Part shown: piece after piece, positions 39,639 to 48,190 of the stretch
Layout of the letters: the number at the start of each line of letters is the position of its first letter
Numbering within the stretch: position 1 is the first letter of the stretch
Assembly (NCBI GenBank): GCA_944343275.1
Contig: CALVMH010000007.1
Coordinates: forward strand, 1 to 64,000
DNA length: 64,000 nt
Source of the DNA: an uncultured Clostridia bacterium
GTDB lineage: Bacteria; Bacillota; Clostridia; Christensenellales; Borkfalkiaceae
Direction: 5' to 3'
Notes under the pieces: model-generated
Databases searched by the model: none
What the model saw: only the letters and a program-made list of their open reading frames with translations
What the model was told of the DNA's origin: nothing
Made by a program: the position numbers and the translations under genes

Positions 39639-40085
39639 ATGGAAGCGAAAAAGAGTGAGGAGATCCTTGCGGAGGTGCACCGCAACTGCCAGCTGGCGCT
39701 GCAATCCATCTCCGACATCCTGCCCGCCGCAGAGGATGTTCAAATCCGCGAAGAACTCATGCGCCAGCATGAGGACTACGAACGCATGGGCGGGCGCGCC
39801 GCCATCCTTGCCAAGGACAAGAACATCGAACTCAAAAACCCGGGACCCATCAAAAAGGCGATGATGTGGTCGAGCATCAAGATGAGCACGCTTGCCGACA
39901 ATTCCCGCGCGCACATCGCCGAAATGATGACGCAGGGCACGGTGACGGGCATCACGGCGCTCAAAAGCACGCTGGCAGAGGCGTGCGACGCCTGCGCCGA
40001 CGACGACATCCTTGCCCTTGCCCGGGAACTGCTCGCCGCAGAGGAACGGTTTGAAAAGAAGTGGAAGGCAATGATCGCATCCTAA
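39639..40085 (+). CDS. Hypothetical four-helix protein
   Basis: A 148-residue soluble helical protein (MEAKKSEEILAEVHRNCQLA, MMWSSIKMSTLADNSRAHIA, LAEACDACADDDILALAREL) with ferritin-like spacing but no clear metal ligands. The start is fixed by AAAGGAGGA. It is a single-gene unit ending at a strong terminator (40102-40142). Similar proteins are common in Clostridia; the function is not known to me. Confidence 0.65.
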   Translation: MEAKKSEEILAEVHRNCQLALQSISDILPAAEDVQIREELMRQHEDYERMGGRAAILAKDKNIELKNPGPIKKAMMWSSIKMSTLADNSRAHIAEMMTQGTVTGITALKSTLAEACDACADDDILALARELLAAEERFEKKWKAMIAS

Positions 40086-40101
40086 GGCGAGCTCATTGCC
40101 C

Positions 40102-40142
40102 AAGAGGGGGCGCCGCGGCATCTGCCGCGGCGCCCCCTTCTT
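40102..40142. terminator. Bidirectional terminator
   Basis: A GC-rich inverted repeat of about 17 bp (40102-40120 with 40123-40142), with A-rich and T-rich ends, separates the plus-strand helical protein from the minus-strand protease. Confidence 0.8.
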
Positions 40143-40156
40143 CTTTGTCCCGTGAG

Positions 40157-42193
40157 CTATGTCACTTCCGCAAAGTCTGCGTCCGAAGAAAACGTGTAAG
40201 AAACTTCTTTGACCTGCCCCCTGCGGGAGACGGTCAGCGTCAGCGTATCGCCGCGGCGCACGCCGTACAGGAGTTCGGAGAGCACGTCTGTACGCGTGAT
40301 CGCGCACGATGCGGCGATCTCCCCCTCCCGTTCGATGCGCGCAAGGTACAACGTATCGCCCACGTCCAGCCCCATGCGCAGCGCGGCGCTCCCCGCCGAG
40401 ACGCCGCGGACGATCACCTTTTCCTCCGGATACATTTTGCCCGTCACCCCGTCATAGAAGGCGCGCGAAGCGTAGCTTTCGACCGTGATGCCGAGCCGTG
40501 CGCACAGCGCGCCGTCCGTGACGGAAGCATTGTCGAGAATGTTCTGCGCAATGCGCAGCGCGCGGTTGGCGGGAATGGCGTATCCGAAGGCGAGCACTCC
40601 CTCCTTTTCCGAACGCGCGCACACGATGCCGATGAGTTCCCCCATCTCATTGTACAGCCCGCCGCCCGAATTGCCGTGCTCGATGACGGCGTCCGTGCGG
40701 ACGGCGAACAGCGAGAGCGCGGTCTTTTCGTCTGCAGATGCGACGGCGATCGTCTCCGAAGCCACGCAGAGAACGCCCTGCGTCGTCCGCAGCCCGTCTC
40801 CGTTCGCGTTTCCGACGACGATCGTTCTCTCCCCGACGGTCAGCGAACGGGAATCGGCGGCTTGCGCCGCCTCCGCCGCGCCGAAGGAGACATAGAACCC
40901 CGCCCACCAGTCCGCCCGCAACGCAACGCGCAGAACGGCGATGTCCTCCGCCATCGCGCCGCCGACGAACTGTGCCTTAACGGGATGTTCCTCCTTTCGG
41001 TCCGCATAGAAATACACATCGATCTCATCGGAGATGCCCGACGCCGTCTCCCCCGTATATACGACATGGTAGTTGGTGAGGATGTACGCCTCCCCCGCGG
41101 ACTCATCGTTGGCAATGATGACGCCCGAACCTTCGGACGCGCCCTTCCGCGTCTTTGCGACGACGGAGACGGCGCTCTTTTCCGCCTCGGAGAGGGCGGC
41201 TTCCGTCTGCGCGGACACAGCCTTTCCCTCCGCCGCGGCGATCTGCCCGCAGTCGAGCGACGCAAGCACGGCGTTCACGTCCGCCGCGGGAATGGCATAT
41301 CCGACGCCGTCCGACGCCGTGTTCCCCCGCAGCGTCTGCCGCGCCGTGACGAGCCCCAGAAGCTCCCCCGCCACATTGTACAGCCCGCCGCCCGAATTGC
41401 CGTGATTGACGGCTGCGTCCGTGCACAAAACGTCCAGCGCGATGTCCCCGTCCGCGCCCTCCACGGTGACGGTGCGGGAAAGGTCGGTGACCGTCCCCCC
41501 GGTGACGGACATGCCCATGCCCTCCGCGTTGCCGACGGCATACGCCGTCTCGTTCTCAGACGCCTCCGCCCATGCCGCCGCCATGGCGCAGCCCGTCTGC
41601 AGGGCGTCGCTCCTGACGGACAGAACGGCAACGTCGCTCGTTGTGTTTTGCATCCCGCACAGGCGGATGTCGTCGCCTGCCGCAGAGGAGAGCGTCTCCC
41701 CGCCGCTGAGCGTGACGGTGACGGACGCGCCGCCGGCAAAGGATGTTCCGACGACCGCGTCGGAAACGACGTGCGCGTTGGTGACGATGAGCGCTTCCCC
41801 TGCCGCCCTGTCCAGCGCATAGATGACGCCCGAACCGTCCGAATACGCAACCCCGTTCTCCGACGCCGTCCTTGTCTGAACGGCGACCGTGCTGCACTGC
41901 GCACGGCTGATGTAGGCGGTATCGTCGCGGATGCCCTCTTGGGCGAGAAAATCGTAATACGTTCCCGCATAGCCGCCCTCTGCCGCTTCGGCATACCGGC
42001 GGCGCCCCGATGTGGACGGCGTCTCCTGTGCGGCGAGCCAGCGCACCGCGTCCTCATATTCCCCGGAAAGCAGCGCAACATCGGAGGGGAAATTTCCGTC
42101 CGTCCGCACGCCGTCGAACAGCCCGCATGCGGCAAGGGATACCGTCATGACGCCTGCAAGCACGATGCCTGCCGCCGTCGTCAATTTGTTCAT
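40157..42193 (-). CDS. Lipoprotein with two trypsin-like protease domains and a PDZ-like end
   Basis: A 678-residue surface protein with lipobox LAAC (Cys23). Two DegP-like serine protease domains follow in tandem, both with a complete triad: His141 (TNAHVV), Asp187 (SDVAVL) and Ser267 (GNSGGGLY), then His376 (TNYHVV), Asp417 (EDIAVL) and Ser509 (GNSGGGLY). A PDZ-like region lies near the C-terminus (VIVRGVSAGSAALRMGLDVG). It probably degrades or processes misfolded proteins outside the membrane. Two active domains in one chain are unusual. Confidence 0.85.
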   Translation of the reverse strand: MNKLTTAAGIVLAGVMTVSLAACGLFDGVRTDGNFPSDVALLSGEYEDAVRWLAAQETPSTSGRRRYAEAAEGGYAGTYYDFLAQEGIRDDTAYISRAQCSTVAVQTRTASENGVAYSDGSGVIYALDRAAGEALIVTNAHVVSDAVVGTSFAGGASVTVTLSGGETLSSAAGDDIRLCGMQNTTSDVAVLSVRSDALQTGCAMAAAWAEASENETAYAVGNAEGMGMSVTGGTVTDLSRTVTVEGADGDIALDVLCTDAAVNHGNSGGGLYNVAGELLGLVTARQTLRGNTASDGVGYAIPAADVNAVLASLDCGQIAAAEGKAVSAQTEAALSEAEKSAVSVVAKTRKGASEGSGVIIANDESAGEAYILTNYHVVYTGETASGISDEIDVYFYADRKEEHPVKAQFVGGAMAEDIAVLRVALRADWWAGFYVSFGAAEAAQAADSRSLTVGERTIVVGNANGDGLRTTQGVLCVASETIAVASADEKTALSLFAVRTDAVIEHGNSGGGLYNEMGELIGIVCARSEKEGVLAFGYAIPANRALRIAQNILDNASVTDGALCARLGITVESYASRAFYDGVTGKMYPEEKVIVRGVSAGSAALRMGLDVGDTLYLARIEREGEIAASCAITRTDVLSELLYGVRRGDTLTLTVSRRGQVKEVSYTFSSDADFAEVT

Positions 42194-42425
42194 AGTCCTT
42201 CCTCTTGCACGGGCATTGCCCGTAAGGACAGTATACTACATTTTTTCAGGATTTTCAAGCGCTTGCGCGTGTCCGGGGCAAAGTAGCGAAGGGACCGCCG
42301 CAGGGGGAACCGTCCGCCATGGGATTCTCATGCTCCGCGGCTTCGACGCTCCGCAGGCGCGAAGCAACAAACAGCGGGGGCTTCTCTATAACAAAAGAGC
42401 GGGGTCTCCCCCGCCCTTCTGCCGT

Positions 42426-42554
42426 TCAGAGATCGTCCGCATCCTGCACGGGCATATCCCCGCCGTCCGACGGGACGCCCGTATAACTGCCCAGCGCGTC
42501 CTCCTCCGAACGCATTCCGGCGCCCTTTCTGAGCGCGCCCTTTGCCTTAGTCAC
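42426..42554 (-). CDS. Small acidic-tailed protein
   Basis: A 42-residue protein (VTKAKGALRKGAGMRSEEDA, then LGSYTGVPSDGGDMPVQDAD). A basic head and an acidic DADDL tail follow a pattern I recognise from short Clostridia proteins. The GTG start at 42554 overlaps the end of the previous small ORF; an internal ATG at 42515 would give 29 residues. It ends just before a GC hairpin. Confidence 0.45.
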   Translation of the reverse strand: MTKAKGALRKGAGMRSEEDALGSYTGVPSDGGDMPVQDADDL

Positions 42555-42654
42555 AGTTTTCGGGCGAAGACTTGCCGCAGTTCTTGCCCTTCTGCGCGTT
42601 CTGCGCATTCTTTGCGTTCTTGGCTTTTGCGTTCGTCTGATTGGTCTTCTTCAT
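42547..42654 (-). CDS. Small Asn/Lys/Ala-rich protein
   Basis: A 35-residue protein (MKKTNQTNAKAKNAKNAQNA, then GKNCGKSSPENCD) with an AGGAGG site 4 nt before its ATG. It directly follows rubrerythrin and overlaps the next small gene by 8 nt. Its Asn/Gln/Ala-rich, low-complexity composition recalls small spore-type proteins, but this is speculative. Confidence 0.6.
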   Translation of the reverse strand: MKKTNQTNAKAKNAKNAQNAQKGKNCGKSSPENCD

Positions 42655-42662
42655 AATTCCTC

Positions 42663-43250
42663 CTATTCATTGAAGGGAAGATGCAGCTGCACTTCCCCCT
42701 TGGAAGCGCCGCACAGCGGACAGACATCCCATGCCTCGTTCGCGGTGTGCATATAGCCGCACTCGCTGCAGATCCACAGCATCGGAGATTTTGCCGCATA
42801 GAGGGAGCCGTCCTGAAACGCCTCAAACAGATAGGAAAAGATGATCCGATGATGGTCCTCCACCCTTGCCACCTGTTCGAATTTGAGCGCAATCTGCGCA
42901 AACCCCTCTTCGCGTGCCGTTTTTGCGAACGAGGGATAGAGGTTTGCCGCCTCCGATTCCTCATCCTGCGCCGCAAACCGCAAATTGTCCGCCAGCGTTC
43001 CCGCATGGAAGGGATAGTTTGCGCGGACGGGAACGTCCTCGCAGCTTCCCGCGTTCTGTAAAATGGCTTCAAAGAACACCCGTGCGTGGTTGGTTTCGTT
43101 TTTTGCGATGGTGCGGACGGTGTCCGCAAGCACCTGATACCCCTGCTTCATTGCAGCTTTTGCCGTAAGTTGGTAGCGCATGCCCGCCTGACACTCCCCC
43201 GCAAAACTTCTTGCGAGATTCAAAAAGGTCTGCGTCTTTGAAAAGTCCAT
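42663..43250 (-). CDS. rbr: Rubrerythrin
   Basis: A 195-residue non-haem iron peroxidase. The N-terminal ferritin-like diiron domain supplies Glu ligands (FAGECQAGMRYQL, NETNHARVFFE, ARVEDHHRIIF). The C-terminal rubredoxin domain has WICSECGYMH and CPLCGASKGEV. It reduces hydrogen peroxide in anaerobes. Full length; small ORFs follow on the same strand. Confidence 0.92.
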   Translation of the reverse strand: MDFSKTQTFLNLARSFAGECQAGMRYQLTAKAAMKQGYQVLADTVRTIAKNETNHARVFFEAILQNAGSCEDVPVRANYPFHAGTLADNLRFAAQDEESEAANLYPSFAKTAREEGFAQIALKFEQVARVEDHHRIIFSYLFEAFQDGSLYAAKSPMLWICSECGYMHTANEAWDVCPLCGASKGEVQLHLPFNE

Positions 43251-43333
43251 GCCGTATCCTCCCTTACACAGCTATCTTGGACGATCGCGGGCGTATTTAT
43301 GCGGCGGCAAACAACATTCCGCAAAAAAACACA

Positions 43334-43361
43334 AAAAAGCTCCGCCGCAGCGGAGCTTTTT
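43334..43361 (-). terminator. Terminator of the rplKAJL operon
   Basis: AAAAAGCTCCG and CGGAGCTTTTT form an 11-bp hairpin with T run, 12 nt after the rplL stop. Confidence 0.85.
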
Positions 43362-43372
43362 GATTTGCGTTC

Positions 43373-43744
43373 TTACTCGAGAACCGCCGTAGCGCCTGCT
43401 TCCTTGAGCTTGGCAACGGCAGCTTCGGCGTCTGCCTTCGGCACAGCCTCTTTGAGGACGCCGAGGGATTCGACCGCCTTCTTCGCCTCTGCAAGGCCGA
43501 GGCCCGTGAACTCGCGGACAGCCTTGATGACGGCGATCTTGTTTGCGCCGAAATCTTTGAGGACGATGTTGAACTCCGTCTTCTCTTCTTCGGCGGGAGC
43601 AGCCTCCGCAGCGCCTGCGGCGCCCGCGACGGCAACGGGAGCAGCGGCGGAAACGCCGAACTCCTCTTCAAGCGCCTTGACGAACTCGTTGAGCTCGACA
43701 ACGGTCATAGCCTTGACTTCTTCGATAAACTTCTGAATATCCAT
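43373..43744 (-). CDS. rplL: 50S ribosomal protein L7/L12
   Basis: A 123-residue protein with the N-terminal dimer domain ([20 protein letters not shown]), an Ala-rich hinge (about 37-52) and the conserved C-terminal domain ([20 protein letters not shown]). It is the last gene of the operon; rpoB does not follow, unlike in many bacteria. It recruits translation factors on the ribosome stalk. Confidence 0.96.
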   Translation of the reverse strand: MDIQKFIEEVKAMTVVELNEFVKALEEEFGVSAAAPVAVAGAAGAAEAAPAEEEKTEFNIVLKDFGANKIAVIKAVREFTGLGLAEAKKAVESLGVLKEAVPKADAEAAVAKLKEAGATAVLE

Positions 43745-43768
43745 TGTGTTTGTCTCCTTGATAAAATT

Positions 43769-44266
43769 TTAAGATTTTTGTCCCGCGATGGCATTCATGA
43801 CATACGCGAGGTTTGCGATGGGCGCCTGCAGGCAGCCGACCATCTTGGCAAGCAGCACCTCCCGCGAAGGGATGGCGGCGAGCTTCTTCACGCCCGCGGC
43901 ATCCACATAGGCGCCGCCGACGTATGCGCTCTTGGGAACAAGTTTGTCCGCGAGCGCGGGGGTCTCCTTCACTGCCTTGGCGATGATGGCGCAGCCGCTC
44001 GTCTCGTCGGGGCAGAATACGAAAGCGGTCGCGCCGTTGAGGTCTGCGTCGAACGCCGTGACGCCGAGCTCCTCGAATGCCTTCCTGACGAGCGTGTTTT
44101 TATACACCTTGTATTCGCAGGAAGCATCGCGGAACTTGCCGCGCAGCGTGGTGACTTCGGCGACGGTGAGGCGGTCATACGTCGCAAGGACGACCGACTT
44201 GCTCTCCGAAATTTTCGCCTTGATCTCTTCGACGACTGCTTTCTTTGCTTCAAAATTTGCCGACAT
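43769..44266 (-). CDS. rplJ: 50S ribosomal protein L10
   Basis: A 165-residue L10 (KKAVVEEIKAKISESKSVVL, EYKVYKNTLVRKAFEELG). It anchors L7/L12 dimers to the ribosome. The 5' leader carries an L10-binding structure and attenuator (44308-44410) for autogenous control. Confidence 0.95.
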   Translation of the reverse strand: MSANFEAKKAVVEEIKAKISESKSVVLATYDRLTVAEVTTLRGKFRDASCEYKVYKNTLVRKAFEELGVTAFDADLNGATAFVFCPDETSGCAIIAKAVKETPALADKLVPKSAYVGGAYVDAAGVKKLAAIPSREVLLAKMVGCLQAPIANLAYVMNAIAGQKS

Positions 44267-44307
44267 GGTTACCTCCGTAAACTCCTGATGAGGAGCCGAA
44301 TAAAAAA

Positions 44308-44410
44308 CTTCCGCACCGCAGACGGGTACGGAAGCGCATTCGCAAGAATTGTTTCCTACCTCGACGGGAAATTAAGCGCCTGCGCGCACCCGTTGTCTGC
44401 GGTATGTTCA
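44308..44410 (-). promoter_or_regulatory. L10 leader with transcription attenuator
   Basis: The region between the 44412-44440 promoter and rplJ has the expected L10 leader elements: CCGCAGACAACGGG, CTTAATTTCCCG and CGAGGT. A terminator-like hairpin (44308-44334, CTTCCG with CGGAAG and a T run) lies downstream. Free L10(L12) is expected to bind and reduce expression. Confidence 0.75.
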
Positions 44411-44411
44411 C

Positions 44412-44440
44412 ATTGTAGCACACGGGAAGAAAACCGTCAA
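44412..44440 (-). promoter_or_regulatory. rplJL promoter
   Basis: On the minus strand, TTGACG (44440-44435), a 17-nt spacer and TACAAT (44417-44412). It gives rplJL a second start in addition to the rpmG promoter. Confidence 0.75.
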
Positions 44441-44460
44441 GCGATTTTATTCCCCTTTTT

Positions 44461-45150
44461 TCAGCCCTTGTTGTAGCTGACCTTCACGCCGGGGCCCATC
44501 GTGGACGTCAGGGTGACGCTCTTGACGTACTGACCCTTGGCGGCGGAGGGCTTTGCGCGGACGATGGCGTCCATCAGGGCGTTGAAGTTTTCCAGGATCT
44601 TTTCCGCGCCGAAGCTCTTCTTGCCGATGGGGCAGTGGATGATGGCGGTCTTGTCGAGACGGTACTCGACCTTACCTGCCTTGACTTCCTGCACCGCCTT
44701 GACGACGTCCGGCGTGACCGTGCCCGACTTGGGGTTGGGCATAAGCCCCTTGGGACCGAGCACGCGGCCGATGCGCCCGACCATGCCCATCATGTCGGGC
44801 GTGGTGATCATGACGTCGAAGCCGAACCAATTCTCCGTCTGGATCTTCTGGATCATCTCCTCCGCGCCGACGAAGTCCGCGCCCGCGGCTGCCGCCGCGT
44901 CCGCCTTTTCGCCCTTGGCGATGACGAGCACCTTCTTCGTCTTACCCGTTCCGTTGGGAAGGACGAGCACGCCGCGGACCTGCTGGTCTGCCTGGCGGGG
45001 GTCGATGCCGAGACGGACGTGCAGTTCCACCGTTTCATCGAACTTTGCCTTGGCGTTTTCGAGCACGATGCCCACCGCTTCGCCCGCTTCATATGCGCGC
45101 TGCTTGTCGTAAGATTTGAGACTTTCAGCGTATTTTTTTCCGTATTTCAT
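44461..45150 (-). CDS. rplA: 50S ribosomal protein L1
   Basis: A 229-residue L1 with the signature [15 protein letters not shown] and the N-terminal [20 protein letters not shown]. Length is normal. It lies between rplK and the rplJ promoter. It binds 23S rRNA at the L1 stalk and often represses its own operon. Confidence 0.95.
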   Translation of the reverse strand: MKYGKKYAESLKSYDKQRAYEAGEAVGIVLENAKAKFDETVELHVRLGIDPRQADQQVRGVLVLPNGTGKTKKVLVIAKGEKADAAAAAGADFVGAEEMIQKIQTENWFGFDVMITTPDMMGMVGRIGRVLGPKGLMPNPKSGTVTPDVVKAVQEVKAGKVEYRLDKTAIIHCPIGKKSFGAEKILENFNALMDAIVRAKPSAAKGQYVKSVTLTSTMGPGVKVSYNKG

Positions 45151-45195
45151 TGATTACCTCCCGTGGTTCCGACGAGAAAAAACTTCTCTCCCACT

Positions 45196-45621
45196 TTACT
45201 CCTCGACGGTGACGCCCATGCTGCGCGCAGTGCCCTTGATCATGCTCATCGCACTTTCAAGCGTGGTGCAGTTGAGATCGGGCATCTTCATCTTGGCGAT
45301 CTCTTCGACCTGTGCCTTGGTGAGCTTGCCAACCTTGACTTTGTTGGGCGTCGCGCTCGCCGTTTCCAATCCCAACGCCTTTTTGATGAGGACGGGTGCG
45401 GGCGGCGTCTTCAAGACGAACGTGAAGGAACGGTCCTGATAGATCGTCATCACGACGGGGATGATGAGCCCCTCCTGCCCTGCCGTCTTGGCGTTGAACT
45501 CCTTGGTGAATCCGGGGATGTTGATGCCGTGCGGGCCCAACGTCGAACCGACGGGGGGACCGGGCGTCGCTTTCCCTGCGGGGAGCTGCAATTTGACGAC
45601 CGCGGTTACTTTCTTTGCCAT
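45196..45621 (-). CDS. rplK: 50S ribosomal protein L11
   Basis: A 141-residue L11 ([42 protein letters not shown]). The start at 45621 follows GGAGGAAG; a longer frame is not conserved. The 107-nt gap to nusG has a hairpin-rich leader with GTGGGAG, possibly an L1-binding site. Confidence 0.95.
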   Translation of the reverse strand: MAKKVTAVVKLQLPAGKATPGPPVGSTLGPHGINIPGFTKEFNAKTAGQEGLIIPVVMTIYQDRSFTFVLKTPPAPVLIKKALGLETASATPNKVKVGKLTKAQVEEIAKMKMPDLNCTTLESAMSMIKGTARSMGVTVEE

Positions 45622-45728
45622 AATGCTTCCTCCAAAGTGGTACATACAAGGCGGCAGGAAAAAAGATTTACCGCCTCTCCCACGTTATCAAGCGCTTTCC
45701 GCCGCCGTGGCGGGGAAAGGAATGACCG

Positions 45729-46298
45729 TTATACTTCCTCCTCGGACGCGATTTCCGTCGCATCGGAGGAAATTTTTTTCATCTGAACGTAATCGACTTC
45801 CACGTCCTGCTCTCTGCCGAACATGACGACGGAGACCTTGGCGCGCTGCGTGTCGTCGTGGGTCTCGCGGATGGTGCCGATGAACCCCTCGAGCGCGCCG
45901 CTTTCGATGGAGACCCTGTCCCCCACATTGAAATCGGCATCGACGACATACTCTTCGAGCCGCATCTTGCGGATCTCATCCTCCTTCATGGGGATGGGGC
46001 GTCCCTGCGGACCGCAGAAGCCCGTCACGCCGCGCGTGTTCGTCACAAGATACCAGAGCTGGTTGGAATAGATCATCTTGATGAAGACGTAGCAGGGAAG
46101 GAGCTTTCTTTCCACCACCTTCTTTTTGCCGTTCGCCTTCTCCTCAATGGTCTGCTCCATCGGGATCTTGACGTCCACGATGCTGTCTTGCAGGTTATTG
46201 TTTTCGATAAGCCGCAAAAGGCTCTCCTTCACCATGGATTCGTAGCCCGAATAGGTGTGAAGGATATACCATTTGGGTTCGGTATCAACGTTTGCCAT
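45729..46298 (-). CDS. nusG: Transcription antitermination factor NusG
   Basis: A 189-residue NusG: the NGN domain (PKWYILHTYSGYESMVKESL) and the C-terminal KOW domain (VGDRVSIESGALEGFIGTI). It couples RNA polymerase with NusA/Rho or the ribosome. It follows secE by 1 nt. Confidence 0.95.
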   Translation of the reverse strand: MANVDTEPKWYILHTYSGYESMVKESLLRLIENNNLQDSIVDVKIPMEQTIEEKANGKKKVVERKLLPCYVFIKMIYSNQLWYLVTNTRGVTGFCGPQGRPIPMKEDEIRKMRLEEYVVDADFNVGDRVSIESGALEGFIGTIRETHDDTQRAKVSVVMFGREQDVEVDYVQMKKISSDATEIASEEEV

Positions 46299-46299
46299 G

Positions 46300-46605
46300 T
46301 CAAGCCCCTATATTGACCATGAGATCAAGCAATTCCGAAAGCCCGTAGTTGATGCCCGTCACGATGACGGTGAAGATGAGAACGATGACAAGCACCACGC
46401 CCGTCGCTTTCAAAGCCTTGCCGAACGTAGGCCATGTGACGCGTTTGAGCTCGGAGAACGTCTCCTTGATCTTGCGCCCCATCCGCACGAAGATGTTGGG
46501 CTTTTTATTCTTGTCCGGTCCCTTCTTGCGGGGCGCCTCGTTCTTCTTCTCGCTCTTTTCGGGCGCCTTGTCTGCCTCTTCGGGCAGGTTTTCCTTCTTT
46601 GACAT
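46300..46605 (-). CDS. secE: Preprotein translocase subunit SecE
   Basis: A 101-residue SecE with a Lys/Glu-rich, probably disordered N-terminus (about 1-45) longer than usual. The conserved core follows (RKIKETFSELKRVTWPTFGK) and a single C-terminal membrane helix (VVLVIVLIFTVIVTGINYGL). It forms part of the SecYEG channel. Confidence 0.92.
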   Translation of the reverse strand: MSKKENLPEEADKAPEKSEKKNEAPRKKGPDKNKKPNIFVRMGRKIKETFSELKRVTWPTFGKALKATGVVLVIVLIFTVIVTGINYGLSELLDLMVNIGA

Positions 46606-46630
46606 GATGTTTCCCCTTATGTCCGAGCGC

Positions 46631-46795
46631 TTACTTGGATTCCTTGTGCACCGTATGCTTCTTGCAGGTGGGGCAGTACTTCTTCAGCTCAAGACGATCG
46701 GGATCGTTGCGCTTGTTTTTGAAACTGTCGTAATTGCGGTTTTTGCATTCCGTGCACTCGAACGTGACCTTCATTCTCGTGGATTTGGTAGCCAT
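46631..46795 (-). CDS. rpmG: 50S ribosomal protein L33
   Basis: A 54-residue L33 of the zinc-binding C+ type: [11 protein letters not shown] and [11 protein letters not shown] supply two CxxC pairs. The start at 46795 is [13 protein letters not shown]; a longer in-frame ATG at 46846 lies in the promoter region. It is the first gene of the operon. Confidence 0.94.
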   Translation of the reverse strand: MATKSTRMKVTFECTECKNRNYDSFKNKRNDPDRLELKKYCPTCKKHTVHKESK

Positions 46796-46846
46796 TGGAT
46801 GAAAACTCCATACAAAAAAATTACACCCCTCACGGTGCGTGAACAT

Positions 46847-46875
46847 AGTTTAGCACAAACAAAGTGGGGTGTCAA
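46847..46875 (-). promoter_or_regulatory. rpmG-secE-nusG-rplKAJL promoter
   Basis: On the minus strand, TTGACA (46875-46870), a 17-nt spacer and TAAACT (46852-46847), about 50 nt upstream of rpmG. Confidence 0.75.
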
Positions 46876-46932
46876 TCGATTTTGCCGCAAAACGAGAATA
46901 TTTTCAGGATTTTTTCGCCGTGCACAAAAAAA

Positions 46933-46955
46933 GGAAGGAACGCCGCGTTCCTTCC
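46933..46955 (-). terminator. Terminator of the rhamnose operon
   Basis: GGAAGGAACG and CGTTCCTTCC form a 10-bp hairpin followed by eight T on the minus strand, 22 nt after the fucO stop. Confidence 0.9.
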
Positions 46956-46976
46956 CGTTTTCTGCAGGCATGCGCC

Positions 46977-48125
46977 TCAAAGAAGCGACTTGTAGAGGGC
47001 GATGATGTCCTCCTTGGTGGGGTCCTTGGGGTTGCCGGGACGGCAGGCGTCGTCCATGGCGGACTGCGCCAAAAAGTCGAGGTCCTTCTCCTTTACGATG
47101 TTTTTGAGGTCCTTGGGGATGCCCACGTCCTCGGAGAGCTGTTTGACGGCGGCGACGGCGGCCTTGCGCGCCTCGGCAAGCGTCATCTTGTCGACGCCCT
47201 CCACGCCCATCGCCTTGGCGATGTCGCGGTACTTCTCGCCCGTCGCCTCGGCGTTATATTCCATGACGGTGGGCAGCAGGATGGCGTTGGCGACGCCGTG
47301 CGGCGTATCATACAGCGCGCCCAGAGGGTGCGCCATGGAGTGGACGATGCCCAGCCCCACGTTGGAGAAGCCCATGCCCGCGACGTACTGCCCCAGCGCC
47401 ATGCCCTCCCTGCCTTCGGGCGTGTTGGCGACGGCGCCGCGCAGCGACTTTGCAATGATCTCGATGGCTTTTAAGTGGAACATATCGCTCATCGCCCATG
47501 CGCCCTTGGTGATGTAGCCCTCGATGGCGTGCGTCAGCGCGTCCATGCCCGTGGCAGCCGTCAGCCCCTTGGGCATGGAGCTCATCATGTCGGGATCGAC
47601 GACGGCGACGACGGGGATGTCGTGCACGTCCACGCACACCATCTTGCGGTTCTTTTCGGCGTCCGTGATGACATAGTTGATGGTGACTTCCGCCGCGGTG
47701 CCCGCCGTCGTGGGGACGGCGATGATGGGAACACACTTATTCTTGGTGGGCGCGACGCCTTCCAAAGAACGCACGTCCGCAAATTCAGGGTTGGCGATGA
47801 TGATGCCGATCGCCTTCGCCGTGTCCATGGACGAACCGCCGCCGATGGCGACGATGCAGTCCGCGCCGCTCTTTTTGAACGCCTTGACGCCCGTCTGCAC
47901 GTTCTCGATGGTGGGGTTGGGCTTGATCTCGGAATAAATTTCATAGGAAATGCCCGCTTTTTCGAGAACGTCGGTCACCTTTTTGGTGACGCCGAACTTC
48001 AAAAGATCGGGGTCGGAGCAGACAAAGCACTTTTCAAAGCCTCTGCCCTTGACTTCGTTTGCGATCTCCTGAATTGCGCCCTTGCCGTGATAGCTCGTTT
48101 CGTTCAAAACAAACCTGTTTGCCAT
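46977..48125 (-). CDS. fucO: Lactaldehyde reductase (iron-containing alcohol dehydrogenase)
   Basis: A 382-residue group III dehydrogenase matching FucO length and sequence. The NAD site is IGGGSSMDTAKAIG, and the metal ligands are Asp in GMDALTHAIEGY and His in GIVHSMAHPLGALYDTPHG. It reduces L-lactaldehyde, the product of RhaD, to 1,2-propanediol. It is the last gene of the operon rhaB-rhaA-rhaD-fucO. Confidence 0.9.
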   Translation of the reverse strand: MANRFVLNETSYHGKGAIQEIANEVKGRGFEKCFVCSDPDLLKFGVTKKVTDVLEKAGISYEIYSEIKPNPTIENVQTGVKAFKKSGADCIVAIGGGSSMDTAKAIGIIIANPEFADVRSLEGVAPTKNKCVPIIAVPTTAGTAAEVTINYVITDAEKNRKMVCVDVHDIPVVAVVDPDMMSSMPKGLTAATGMDALTHAIEGYITKGAWAMSDMFHLKAIEIIAKSLRGAVANTPEGREGMALGQYVAGMGFSNVGLGIVHSMAHPLGALYDTPHGVANAILLPTVMEYNAEATGEKYRDIAKAMGVEGVDKMTLAEARKAAVAAVKQLSEDVGIPKDLKNIVKEKDLDFLAQSAMDDACRPGNPKDPTKEDIIALYKSLL

Positions 48126-48190
48126 ACTGTTATCTCCTTATCATGTTTTATTTATCATACCCCATCGGGGCAAAATTGTCAAGACGGCTT

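Noticed and set aside
40061..42286. 741-codon plus-strand ORF
   Set aside because: It is a shadow of the double protease on the opposite strand; Arg/His-rich composition and no ribosome binding site.
45646..45728. L1-binding leader between nusG and rplK
   Set aside because: GTGGGAG and a hairpin are suggestive, but I cannot show the full binding motif, so it is not listed as a feature.
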